Shown piece by piece: positions 1 through 6,935 of a stretch of DNA of 8,402 nucleotides; within the stretch, counting starts at the first letter, position 1, and every line of letters starts with the position of its first letter. Origin of the DNA: an uncultured Flavobacteriales bacterium (GTDB lineage: Bacteria > Bacteroidota > Bacteroidia > Flavobacteriales_D > SKUL01); contig CALDPJ010000059.1 in the NCBI GenBank assembly GCA_937911795.1, forward strand, positions 1 through 8,402, written 5' to 3'. The notes beneath the pieces are model-generated. The model saw only the letters and a list, made by a program, of their open reading frames with translations. It had not been told where the DNA came from and searched no databases. A program made the translations under genes and the position numbers.

Positions 1-770
1 ATCCACTGGCCGATGCGCAGCACGATGGTGACGGGACCGACCAGGATGCCGAGCGCAGCCAGGATCAGGCCGCTTGCACCGAACAGGATGAGCGGCTTGC
101 GCGAGAAGAACAGGAAGAACCAGACGGACAGCAGGTCGAGAAGCCCGACGAGAATGCGACCGCGACCGGCATACTTCGCCTCGCCGTGGCGACGCGGATG
201 CAGCGCAATGTCGATCTCGGTGATGCTGTACCCGCGCGCGTAGGCGAGGACCACGAAGAAGCGGTGCCAGTCGTGACGCAGACGCACTTCGTCGAGGATG
301 TCGCGGCGGAACGCCTTCATCGAGTTCGTGTCCGACACGGGTATGTCAAAGATCGCGCGACTCAGCCGGTTGTAGATGCTCGAGACCGCCGCCTTCTCGT
401 AGCGACCGACCTTCCGGCCCGTCACGATGTCGAACCCTTCGTCCAGCTTCGCGAGGAATCGCGGGATCTCGTCCGTCGAGTGCTGGAGATCGGCGTCGAA
501 CAGGATGACCCAGCGCGCCGCGGTGTGCTCCGCGCCGGCCACCATCGCCTCGGTCTTGCCGAAGTTGCGACGCTGCTGCACCACGCGGAACTGCGACCAT
601 CCGGCCGCCTCGCTCAGTGCGCGTTCCGCCGGGTCGTCGTCGACCAGCACCACCTCGCCTTCCAGATGATGGCGCTCGAACGTCGCGCGCAGCTCGCGCA
701 CGAGGTCCGCCATGTTGTCGACTTCGTTGTAGGCCGGAACCACAACACCCACCAATTTGTTGTTCAGCAT
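1..770 (-). CDS. Family 2 glycosyltransferase (DPM1/GtrB-like), 3' end cut by window edge
   Basis: The frame is open from ATG at 770 to codon 256 at position 3 and runs off the left edge. The protein carries the GT-A signatures of polyprenyl-phosphate sugar transferases: VVVPAYNE (residues 9-16), LVDDDP (42-47), the metal-binding DAD (D92/D94) followed by LQH, a GRKVGRYEK stretch, NSMKAFRR, and an R-R-H-G-x-x-K-Y segment. It then enters hydrophobic sequence (VWFFLFF and LILFGASGLILAALGILV), the usual C-terminal membrane anchor. Family knowledge suggests it loads a sugar from a nucleotide donor onto undecaprenyl phosphate at the inner face of the membrane. The usual VDDGSxD loop is altered to VDDDPAERA. 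About 11 N-terminal codons match the AT-rich neighbours; the rest is strongly GC-rich (44 of 60 bases G+C at 481-540). The gene is therefore either chimeric or recombinant. The family call is secure; the substrate is unknown. Confidence 0.85.
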   Translation of the reverse strand, partial: MLNNKLVGVVVPAYNEVDNMADLVRELRATFERHHLEGEVVLVDDDPAERALSEAAGWSQFRVVQQRRNFGKTEAMVAGAEHTAARWVILFDADLQHSTDEIPRFLAKLDEGFDIVTGRKVGRYEKAAVSSIYNRLSRAIFDIPVSDTNSMKAFRRDILDEVRLRHDWHRFFVVLAYARGYSITEIDIALHPRRHGEAKYAGRGRILVGLLDLLSVWFFLFFSRKPLILFGASGLILAALGILVGPVTIVLRIGQW

Positions 771-784
771 GGCTTAGTTTTACT

Positions 785-792
785 CAAATGTA
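785..792 (-). promoter_or_regulatory. Candidate Bacteroidota -7 box for the left-end glycosyltransferase
   Basis: On the minus strand this reads TACATTTG, a full match to the Bacteroidota -7 consensus TAnnTTTG, and it ends 14 bases upstream of the ATG at 770. No good TTTG -33 element is visible at the usual distance, so it is a half-supported promoter. It lies in the 109-base gap after the methyltransferase gene, which otherwise holds nothing I recognise. Confidence 0.3.
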
Positions 793-879
793 ATATTCGC
801 ATCCAACATGTCTGTTGATGGTAAATCAGAATCGACAATAGACATATAAACGAGATCATATGATGAAACCGGAAGTAAT

Positions 880-1632
880 TCATAATCGTTTTGTACCGGT
901 GCAAATCAATGAAACACCAAACGGTAGAGAAACCAGACGCTGTATGGCTGCTCGTTCCATCAAAAAAATGTTGTAAAACACATCGTTGATAATACCATCT
1001 GATTTCATGATTTCGAAATCAGATCCCGTTGAAGTGTTGGATTCCTTTTTGTTAAAAATGCGGGACCCTAACCGGAATGCGGCAATGGGAGGAAAAAGGA
1101 GCGTGTTGAAGTAAGAAAGGTATTGAATGTTCAGCCGTCCAGATAGTACATCTTTCAGTGATCCTGCAGTATATCTCCGGTAGTGATGATTGACCACATC
1201 ATGGTGGCTCCACAACATCATAAATGCAGGAACAGTAATCATAAATTGTCCGGATGTTTTTAGTGTGCGATTGATTTCCGACACTGCAGCGGCATCATCT
1301 TCAATGTGCTCAATAACATCGAATGCACAGATCAAGTCGAACGTATTGTCTTTGTATGGCAGGTCTGTAAGTGAAGCCTGAGTGACTTCCATATTGAGTT
1401 CTTTCCTTACAAATTCGCAGCAATCTTTATCGTATTCCAGGTTTGTTACACTTCCAAATTCTTCGAGCATTATACTGGTTGCCCCGGTGGCAATACCGAC
1501 ATTTAGAATGGATATATTGGTCATTCCTTCTAGCTGGCGGCGCACCAACGATCGGATAATCTCCAACCTTGCTTTAAACCACCAATGATTCCGTTCATAG
1601 TGATAATATTCACTGTAGTATTGTTGGTCCAA
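880..1632 (-). CDS. Class I SAM-dependent methyltransferase
   Basis: The 250-residue product has the Rossmann methyltransferase layout. An N-terminal NHWWFKAR motif (15-22) is typical of methyltransferases encoded in surface-polysaccharide loci. Motif I is ILNVGIATG (42-50), an acidic residue follows beta-2 (NLEYD, around 66-68), and the FDLICAFDVIEHIEDD stretch (98-113) is motif II/post-II. The C-terminal third is variable and may bind the acceptor. The start is TTG at 1630-1632: no ATG or GTG lies between it and the in-frame stop at 1660-1662, and the next Met (37) would remove HWWF. The start lies inside the end of the upstream glycosyltransferase gene (23-base overlap), so translation is probably coupled. 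By context it methylates a sugar or a lipid-linked intermediate; this is inference. Motif I has Asn in place of the common Asp and lacks the GCG core. Confidence 0.8.
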   Translation of the reverse strand: MDQQYYSEYYHYERNHWWFKARLEIIRSLVRRQLEGMTNISILNVGIATGATSIMLEEFGSVTNLEYDKDCCEFVRKELNMEVTQASLTDLPYKDNTFDLICAFDVIEHIEDDAAAVSEINRTLKTSGQFMITVPAFMMLWSHHDVVNHHYRRYTAGSLKDVLSGRLNIQYLSYFNTLLFPPIAAFRLGSRIFNKKESNTSTGSDFEIMKSDGIINDVFYNIFLMERAAIQRLVSLPFGVSLICTGTKRL

Positions 1633-2575
1633 TATTATTTTTTTTATGGATGTAGTCGCTCATGATGAAAAGCGGCCTTTGTTTCGACTGAAAAAATATC
1701 CGGAGCAAATACTGTCCGAGAATACCGATGGATAATAACTGTAGCCCTCCAAAGAAAATAATAATGAAAATGATTGAGGTAAAACCTTCGGGAACAGACC
1801 CGTATAAGATGTTTTTTGCCACAACAAAAACAAAATACAAGCCGGCTACTATGATGGCGAATATACCCGATAAGAATAAAACATGAATGGGAAACTCACT
1901 GAAATTAAACACTCCATTCAATGCGAGTTGAATCAATTTCCTGAGTGAGTATTTTGTGTCACCGTGATTGCGATTGTCTCGTTCGTAAACCAATCCCTTT
2001 TGTTTAAACCCTATCCAACTGCGCATTCCACGTAAAAAACGACTTTCCTCGGGCATTTGATTGAGTACATCCACCGCCCTTCGCGATATCAATGAAAAAT
2101 CTCCCGAATCGAGTGGCATTTCGATATAGGCGATTCGCTTCATCAACCGATAAAATGTGCTATACGCCATTTTCTTAAGGAAACTTTCTTTCCTTTTTTG
2201 ACGAATTGCATAAACTACATCGTAACCTTCCAGGTAGTGTTCATAGAATTCCGGCAGCAACTCGGGAGGGTCTTGTAAATCGCCGTCAATAATAAAAACC
2301 GCCTCGGTGCAATATACTTTCGAAAGGCCGGCAGAGAGGGCCAATTGATGTCCAAAGTTTCTCGAAAGAAAAAGCGCAGAAAATCGGTCATCATTCATGG
2401 CCAATTCACGCATGAATTCGGGTGTTCGATCGGAACTTCCATCGTCGACCAAAATGACACCAATTGAAAGATTGACGTCATCCATGAGATTTAGTAATCG
2501 GGATATCAGTTCCTTGAAGCCAGACTCCTCGTTGAAGAGCGGAACAACAATGTTTATTTGTATCGTTTCAGTCAC
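1610..2575 (-). CDS. GtrB/DPM1-like polyprenyl-phosphate glycosyltransferase (GT2)
   Basis: The 321-residue protein matches the bacterial DPM1-like GT2 group in length and motif order: VVPLFNEE (10-17), ILVDDGSSD (41-49), a RNFGHQ block (72-77), the catalytic IDGDLQDPPE (96-105, metal-binding D97/D99), LDSGDFSLISR, ESRFLRGMR and a HGDTKYS segment. Two long hydrophobic helices follow (roughly 230-256 and 263-290), then a short basic tail with RPLFIM. Known members attach a sugar to undecaprenyl phosphate on the cytoplasmic face; the product is flipped and used by a GT-C enzyme. The start is GTG at 2575, overlapping the TGA of the upstream membrane-protein gene as GTGA, the arrangement expected for translational coupling. 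The donor sugar cannot be read from the sequence. Confidence 0.9.
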   Translation of the reverse strand: MTETIQINIVVPLFNEESGFKELISRLLNLMDDVNLSIGVILVDDGSSDRTPEFMRELAMNDDRFSALFLSRNFGHQLALSAGLSKVYCTEAVFIIDGDLQDPPELLPEFYEHYLEGYDVVYAIRQKRKESFLKKMAYSTFYRLMKRIAYIEMPLDSGDFSLISRRAVDVLNQMPEESRFLRGMRSWIGFKQKGLVYERDNRNHGDTKYSLRKLIQLALNGVFNFSEFPIHVLFLSGIFAIIVAGLYFVFVVAKNILYGSVPEGFTSIIFIIIFFGGLQLLSIGILGQYLLRIFFQSKQRPLFIMSDYIHKKNNIGPTILQ

Positions 2576-4266
2576 CGTTTACAGTTATAAAAATAGAGGG
2601 TGTCGAGGTCAGTTGTTGTCGTAACGGCTTGTTCGTAATAGAGGTTGAAATTTCTGGTCTCTATGAGAAATTCGCGGCGAGGCAATTTTGCGAACAAGGT
2701 CATTTGGAACATGTCAAGATGTGGGGCAAAAAGTTCCATTTTTCGTGGGTTGGTCAGGACAAATGTAAATTCAGATACATCATTTTGAATATAATGGAAA
2801 TAGTCGTTGGTGATGTTTTCCTGAAACCACAAAATGCGTTGGGGGTATTGAACTCCTGAAAAGTAGAATTCGGCCATAATCCGTGATGAACCAATAGCCA
2901 GTTCACTCTTCGATTGCTTCATGATTTGCTGAAATCGGGAAATATAATCATTTGTTGCAGGAGTCACCAGAATATGCCTGTTACTGTGAGGTATCGCAAG
3001 TTTTTCGGTGTGTTGTTTTAGTGGGGCCTGGCGCTTGGGGTGTTCAATGACCCGGTTGTATACCCCGTACGGAACGATTATTATTAACAGGACCGACAAA
3101 GGAATGAAACTTCGGCCCTCCAGGTAAAGCAATGGAACAATTAAAAACTGACATAATGCAAAACTATACATCACCAGTGAATTGTTGGTGCCGAAAGCCA
3201 GGGCAAGAGGGGCAAGAAAGATCAACAAGGCAGGCAAAACTATCTTTATTGAGTATGAATTAATTATTATCGTATACCCCATAAAAAACGCAGATCCAAA
3301 CACTATCCATGATCCAATGGTACCCATATTCATTTGCCAATGGATTATTGAGAATGAAACCACAGCAATGAGAATGAACTGTAATATTTTCATTGGCCTT
3401 TTCTGAAATAGCACATACTGTCGGGGCAGAAATGCCGCCAATGCCCCACTTAAACCGGCAATGGTCAGTGATCCACCAAACCGTATGGTCTCGACCAGAA
3501 TTCCAAGCATACCATGGGTGTTGTCTGGATTGTGTTGAATATAATGAAGGTAATCTACAATGGTGAATGGATAACCGAACAACGAATACAGCTGCATGAG
3601 GCCAATTGGCAAAGCGGCAACGATGAGTAGAGAAATACTGAAATGTTTTCGAAAAGTAGCGCTGGAAGAATAGTTGGATAGGAGATAAATTGCGAAACTG
3701 ATGAATGGCAAGGTAAATGCCACTGTAAATTTGGTTAACCACATTGCGAATACCAAGACACCAAGAATAAAGGGATATATCATTTTCTCAGTTCGCCACC
3801 AGAGAAAAAACACAGCCAGAAACACTTGACAAAGAAAAAATATAAATGTATTGTATCCAGGCGTTAAGGTCTGATATCCAATATAATTTACCCATCCTGA
3901 TAGTAAGATGAGTACGAGCAGTCCCACGTGTGACAAAAAGGATCTCGAGCGGGTTCTGAAAAGGGGATAAGTGCAGAAGTATAATGCCGCGGATCCGATT
4001 ACAACCAGAACAATCCGTAAAATGCGGAGTTCAAACAGACTAAAGATGTGGTCCGTTAAAGTATGCCAATGCTGAAAAAAAACATTGTAATTCACCAGTG
4101 CGTAGCTCACAAAGCGGGTGGGCTCCGACAGCAATAGAGCCATTCCTTCGTCTGTGACATCTACACCTCGCGGAATGGCATATCCCAGGATGCCCACCAC
4201 AATAATATTCGCAACTATAAGAACAATCGGCAACAGGTATTTACCGAACAAGTGTATTCCGCGCAT
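2572..4266 (-). CDS. Polytopic membrane protein, probable GT-C-type glycosyltransferase
   Basis: The 564-residue product starts at ATG 4266. It has one hydrophobic helix at about 10-31, then an extracytoplasmic loop with GVDVTDEG (34-41; acidic D36, D39, E40), then about ten further hydrophobic segments up to residue 405 or so, and a soluble C-terminal domain of about 160 residues. Acidic residues in the first large periplasmic loop right after TM1 are the hallmark of GT-C enzymes, which take sugar from a polyprenyl-phosphate donor. The adjoining GtrB-like gene, which would make such a donor, overlaps it by 4 bases and supports this pairing. I recognise no specific family name, and the loop motif alone does not prove activity. 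A Wzy-like polymerase or a non-catalytic membrane protein are alternatives. It is probably the first gene of the cassette that continues to position 880. Confidence 0.65.
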   Translation of the reverse strand: MRGIHLFGKYLLPIVLIVANIIVVGILGYAIPRGVDVTDEGMALLLSEPTRFVSYALVNYNVFFQHWHTLTDHIFSLFELRILRIVLVVIGSAALYFCTYPLFRTRSRSFLSHVGLLVLILLSGWVNYIGYQTLTPGYNTFIFFLCQVFLAVFFLWWRTEKMIYPFILGVLVFAMWLTKFTVAFTLPFISFAIYLLSNYSSSATFRKHFSISLLIVAALPIGLMQLYSLFGYPFTIVDYLHYIQHNPDNTHGMLGILVETIRFGGSLTIAGLSGALAAFLPRQYVLFQKRPMKILQFILIAVVSFSIIHWQMNMGTIGSWIVFGSAFFMGYTIIINSYSIKIVLPALLIFLAPLALAFGTNNSLVMYSFALCQFLIVPLLYLEGRSFIPLSVLLIIIVPYGVYNRVIEHPKRQAPLKQHTEKLAIPHSNRHILVTPATNDYISRFQQIMKQSKSELAIGSSRIMAEFYFSGVQYPQRILWFQENITNDYFHYIQNDVSEFTFVLTNPRKMELFAPHLDMFQMTLFAKLPRREFLIETRNFNLYYEQAVTTTTDLDTLYFYNCKR

Positions 4267-4287
4267 TTTCTAAAAGTAATATTTAGC

Positions 4288-4320
4288 TAAAAATAACCCT
4301 TCCTGATTCCGGATTTCAAA
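4288..4320 (-). promoter_or_regulatory. Candidate promoter of the glycan cassette
   Basis: On the minus strand a TTTG (complement of 4317-4320) is separated by 21 bases from TATTTTTA (complement of 4288-4295), one base off the Bacteroidota -7 consensus TAnnTTTG. The -7 box ends about 21 bases before the ATG at 4266, leaving a short leader. The -33 element overlaps the stop codon of the PAP2 gene. This gap of 49 bases is the only sizeable non-coding space between rpoN/PAP2 and the glycan genes. No clear terminator hairpin is seen, so read-through is possible. Confidence 0.35.
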
Positions 4321-4936
4321 TCACAACGCCCATCACCACCGTTAGCAACATCACTACAAACCCGAGAATAGTACCGGCATAGACCTGCGCTGGGGTGTGT
4401 ACTCCAAGCGCTATGCGCGAGGTCATTACCCAACCGGAAATAAGAATCAGTGTTATGAGTAACGGCCAATTCACGAAATCATGCAGTTTAAAAAGACCAT
4501 ACATGGCTCCCGCTACTCCGGCTATGCCTATGGAATGCATTGAAATTTTCCAGCGAAGAGAAATCAGCATTGCAAAAAAGGCTGAAAATACCGCCCCGAG
4601 ATAAACCGAATAAACTACAGTTGGTAGTCCGGCCTGTTTGATGAGATAATATCCCAGACCAAAGTACACGAGCGTAGAAATGGCGGGTGCAATTCGCTCT
4701 TTGCGTTTCACCAGATGATAATCGGTGATTACACCCGCTTTTTTCAGCAGAAAGAGATTGACCAACGGGAAAATCAATGTGGCCAGGCATACCACCAACA
4801 GGGTGAGGTGTCCTTTTGCCGGCGACACAAAAAAGATAAGATAAGGATCCATGCGCAAGGCGAGGTACAATGCCAGCAGTGGCATTAACAACGGAATGAA
4901 CAGGTAGGTGCCGATTTGTGAAATACGGTAGAGCAT
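4316..4936 (-). CDS. PAP2-superfamily-like membrane phosphatase
   Basis: This 206-residue integral membrane protein has about six hydrophobic helices. The three PAP2 signature regions appear in order but in reduced form: K77-R-K-E-R81-I-A-P84 for KxxxxxxRP, S132-M-H134 for PSGH, and S173-R174-x5-H180-T-P-A-Q184 for SRxxxxxHxxxD. The phosphate-binding Lys and Arg and both His are kept; the last Asp is replaced by Gln. From general familiarity, H-T-P-x-Q occurs in related Bacteroidota proteins, so this looks like a subgroup trait. Family members dephosphorylate lipid phosphates such as undecaprenyl pyrophosphate or phosphatidic acid, but activity here is inferred. It starts at ATG 4936, 8 bases after the rpoN stop, and is probably co-transcribed with rpoN. 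A link to the lipid-carrier-using genes downstream is possible but unproven. Confidence 0.75.
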   Translation of the reverse strand: MLYRISQIGTYLFIPLLMPLLALYLALRMDPYLIFFVSPAKGHLTLLVVCLATLIFPLVNLFLLKKAGVITDYHLVKRKERIAPAISTLVYFGLGYYLIKQAGLPTVVYSVYLGAVFSAFFAMLISLRWKISMHSIGIAGVAGAMYGLFKLHDFVNWPLLITLILISGWVMTSRIALGVHTPAQVYAGTILGFVVMLLTVVMGVVI

Positions 4937-4944
4937 CGCGCCGT

Positions 4945-6414
4945 TCAGAGTTCCTTGCGCAGGCGTGCTACGGGAATATTTAGTTGTTCACGATATTTTG
5001 CCACGGTTCTTCGCGCAATGTTGTAGCCTTTTTCTTTCAGCAACTGTGCGAGGCGATCATCGGTCAATGGTTTGCGCTTTTCTTCTCCTTCGATGGCATC
5101 CTGCAGTATTTTCTTCACCTCACGGGTAGAAACTTCTTCTCCACTGTCGGTGCTGAGCGACTCGCTGAAAAAGGTTTTAATCAGGAAGGTTCCATACGGT
5201 GTCTGAACATATTTACTGTTTGCCACGCGTGAAATGGTGCTGATGTCCAACCCGACTTTATCGGCCACATCCTTCAGAATCATAGGACGAAGTTTCGTTT
5301 CGTCGCCCGATAAAAAATAATCTTTCTGCAAATCGACAATGGCATTCATCGTGTAAAGCAACGTCTGCTGGCGCTGCCGGATGGCGTCGATGAACCATTT
5401 GGCGGAATCGATTTTCTGCCGGACAAACATCAAGGCTTCCTTCTCTTTTTTACCCTTTGTTTTCGACTCGGCATACGTCTGCAGCATGTCTTTGTACGTG
5501 CGGTTCACCCGTAGCTCCGGTGCATTACGCCCGTTCAGGCTAAGCTTTATTTCGTTGTCTTCTACGGTGACGCTAAAATCGGGAACCACCTGCTGAATAT
5601 TGCGTGCGGTTTCCATCATGCTGTTTCCCGGTTTTGGGTTGAGCCGAACGATTTCTTCGATCGCCGCTTTCAACTCGTCCTGAGAAATATCGAGCTTCTT
5701 GACAATGCGGTCGTAATGTTTTTTGGTAAAGCTGTCGAAATGATTTTCGAGCAGTTCAATGGCCAGTTGGGTGGTGGGAGATCCGTTCTTTTTTCGACGC
5801 ATCTGAATCAGCAGGCATTCCTGTAGGCTGCGGGCTCCGACTCCTGCCGGTTCCATGTCCTGAATGGTCTTCAGTACCTTTTCAAGTTCTTCTTCGGTGG
5901 TGATGAGGTTTTGAGAAAAGGCAAGATCGTCAACAATATTGATCAGATCCCGGCGGAGATAACCGTCATCGTCCAGATTACCGACCAGCGTTTTGGCGAG
6001 TTCGGTTTCTTTTTCGTCCAGATCGGCAAGGCTCAGTTGAGAAGCCAGATTTTCCTGAAACGAACGACCGGAAGAAATCGGCATGCTGCGTTCTTCGTCA
6101 TCCGGACTGGTGTTATTGGCCGAAAGTTTATAGGATGGAATGTCATCATCCTGCATGTAATCTGCGATATCGAACTCATCGTCGTTATTAGAATCGGTTT
6201 CCGAATCGGAAGATTCTTCGTAATCTGGCTCCTGCTCCAGGGTGTCATCGTCTTCATCGCGCTCTTCACCTTCTTCGAGAGCAGGATTTTCTTCCATCTC
6301 CTCCTTGATGCGCTGCTCGAGCTCCATGGTCGGCACCTGCAACAACTTCATCAGCTGAATCTGTTGCGGAGACAGCTTTTGCATTAACTTCTGCTGGAGC
6401 GATTGCTTTAACAT
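4945..6414 (-). CDS. rpoN: RNA polymerase sigma-54 factor
   Basis: The 489-residue protein shows the complete sigma-54 plan. Region I is Gln- and Leu-rich (1-48, opening MLKQSLQQKLMQKLSPQQIQ) and in the family contacts the enhancer-binding ATPase. Region II is strongly acidic (about 46-105, long runs of Asp/Glu/Ser). The core-binding domain fills the middle, with ETELAKTLVGNLDDDGYL and MEPAGVGARSLQECLL. The helix-turn-helix KDVADKVGLDISTISRVANS follows, and the RpoN box ARRTVAKYRE (467-476), which reads the -24 element, is perfect. Length is normal and nothing is missing. It directs core polymerase to -24/-12 promoters that need an AAA+ activator; no such activator lies in the window. The ATG at 6414 is chosen because it opens directly into region I. 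Relics of the asnS 3' end lie upstream; asnS next to rpoN is, as far as I recall, an old Bacteroidota arrangement. Confidence 0.98.
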   Translation of the reverse strand: MLKQSLQQKLMQKLSPQQIQLMKLLQVPTMELEQRIKEEMEENPALEEGEERDEDDDTLEQEPDYEESSDSETDSNNDDEFDIADYMQDDDIPSYKLSANNTSPDDEERSMPISSGRSFQENLASQLSLADLDEKETELAKTLVGNLDDDGYLRRDLINIVDDLAFSQNLITTEEELEKVLKTIQDMEPAGVGARSLQECLLIQMRRKKNGSPTTQLAIELLENHFDSFTKKHYDRIVKKLDISQDELKAAIEEIVRLNPKPGNSMMETARNIQQVVPDFSVTVEDNEIKLSLNGRNAPELRVNRTYKDMLQTYAESKTKGKKEKEALMFVRQKIDSAKWFIDAIRQRQQTLLYTMNAIVDLQKDYFLSGDETKLRPMILKDVADKVGLDISTISRVANSKYVQTPYGTFLIKTFFSESLSTDSGEEVSTREVKKILQDAIEGEEKRKPLTDDRLAQLLKEKGYNIARRTVAKYREQLNIPVARLRKEL

Positions 6415-6432
6415 TCTTCAAAATCCTTTGCC

Positions 6433-6464
6433 CAAATTTAAGCATTCGGGGGGAATGTTTCGAA
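6433..6464 (-). promoter_or_regulatory. Candidate rpoN promoter
   Basis: On the minus strand TAAATTTG (complement of 6433-6440) matches the TAnnTTTG -7 box fully. TTCG (complement of 6461-6464) lies 20 bases upstream as a 3-of-4 match to TTTG at -33. The -7 box ends 18 bases before the rpoN ATG. The spacer contains a run of six C. This would give rpoN its own housekeeping promoter, independent of asnS. Confidence 0.4.
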
Positions 6465-6627
6465 CAGTAAAAACCGAAATGGTTTGAGCTGAACCTGAAT
6501 TATCGCCGTGGTTGCCGGTTTAAATTAACCAATGAAGAGCGGGAGATGTTCAGGGGGAAGTGTCAATAGCTGGTTTTGTCTTTTTGACTTACTTTAACTT
6601 AACGGCCCCGCCTGAAAGATTTCCCAT
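6465..6627. other. Non-coding stretch between rpoN promoter and asnS relic
   Basis: I see no convincing gene, RNA or strong hairpin here. A small GTC-AAAAA-GAC inverted repeat (minus strand, near 6580-6590) is too weak to call a terminator. Together with the features up to 6931 it makes up the 517-base gap between rpoN and the ATPase gene. Confidence 0.5.
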
Positions 6628-6753
6628 CTAAAACTCCGCATTCTTCGGTGTCCTCGGAAAAGGAATCACATCGCGAATGATGGTCATTCCGGTGACGAAC
6701 ATCATCAGGCTCACAAGGGTAAGTTCCGCTCTCAATCCGACGAAACCGTAATG
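6628..6753 (-). pseudogene. asnS: Decayed 3' end of asparaginyl-tRNA synthetase gene (copy A)
   Basis: The minus strand reads MFVTGMTIIRDVIPFPRTPK then NAEF and a TAG stop (6628-6630). This is the C-terminal signature of AsnRS; the family form is close to VTGMTNIRDVIPFPRTPKNAEF. Before it comes HYGFVGLRAELTLVSL, which resembles a scrambled class II motif 3 (family form near H-x-GFGLGFERL) with about five extra residues. The frame closes at a TAA (6782-6784) only ten codons further upstream, so more than 400 residues of the enzyme are missing. It cannot make a synthetase. It lies on the rpoN side of the inserted DNA and probably marks where asnS originally ended. The tail identity is very clear; the motif 3 part is less certain. 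Confidence 0.8.
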
Positions 6754-6803
6754 TGTTGCAGGGAGATTAGGTGTTGTGGTGGTTTAGTTTCCAAATAGCT
6801 GTT

Positions 6804-6873
6804 TAGCAGCATCTTTGGGCCTTCACAAAACGCTGCGGCTTTGCGTGAAAAAACTTCGACCTTCAATCGAGAC
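6804..6873. repeat. 70-bp intergenic repeat, copy 1
   Basis: This segment recurs at 8333-8402 with one mismatch (6818 versus 8347); the last 55 bases (6819-6873 and 8348-8402) are identical. It sits two bases beyond the stop codon of the second asnS relic. On the minus strand it can fold into an imperfect hairpin from TTCACGCAAAG to CGTTTTGTGAA around a CGCA loop. The CGCAAAG words and the following T-run complement resemble the CGCAAAG-type short intergenic repeats scattered through Bacteroidota genomes; this is from general familiarity and was not searched. It may act as a transcript end for asnS. Confidence 0.9.
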
Positions 6874-6875
6874 TC

Positions 6876-6935
6876 CTAAAACTCCGCATTCTTAGGCTTC
6901 CTCGGAAAAGGAATCACATCGCGGATGTTGGTCAT
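6876..6935 (-). pseudogene. asnS: Terminal 19 codons of asnS, duplicated (copy B)
   Basis: The minus strand encodes MTNIRDVIPFPRKPKNAEF and TAG, the AsnRS C-terminus. It matches copy A at 55 of 60 bases by hand alignment (6876-6935 against 6628-6687). Upstream of the Met the similarity stops within a codon, and the reading continues into the DUF4143 ATPase gene, whose TGA stop overlaps this Met codon as ATGA. Relative to the usual family sequence, copy B has Thr to Lys and copy A has Asn to Ile. They therefore carry different changes, as expected of separate relics of a third, intact gene. It cannot function as a synthetase on its own. Confidence 0.85.

Noticed and set aside
186..818. 210-residue plus-strand open frame and other frames in the GC-rich block
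   Set aside because: They are shadows: the minus-strand frame carries clear GT2 motifs over its full length, and long spurious frames are expected in GC-rich DNA.
780..845. 21-codon minus-strand ORF between methyltransferase and left-end glycosyltransferase
   Set aside because: No ribosome-binding site or family resemblance; it also covers the better-supported -7 box, so it is probably chance.
5911..6387. 158-residue plus-strand open frame inside rpoN
   Set aside because: It lies antisense to the intact, motif-complete rpoN and shows no recognisable domain.
6804..6935. CRISPR or attachment-site array from the repeats near asnS
   Set aside because: Repeats are too few, too long and irregularly spaced for CRISPR, and no integrase gene supports a defined att site; they are reported only as repeats and gene relics.
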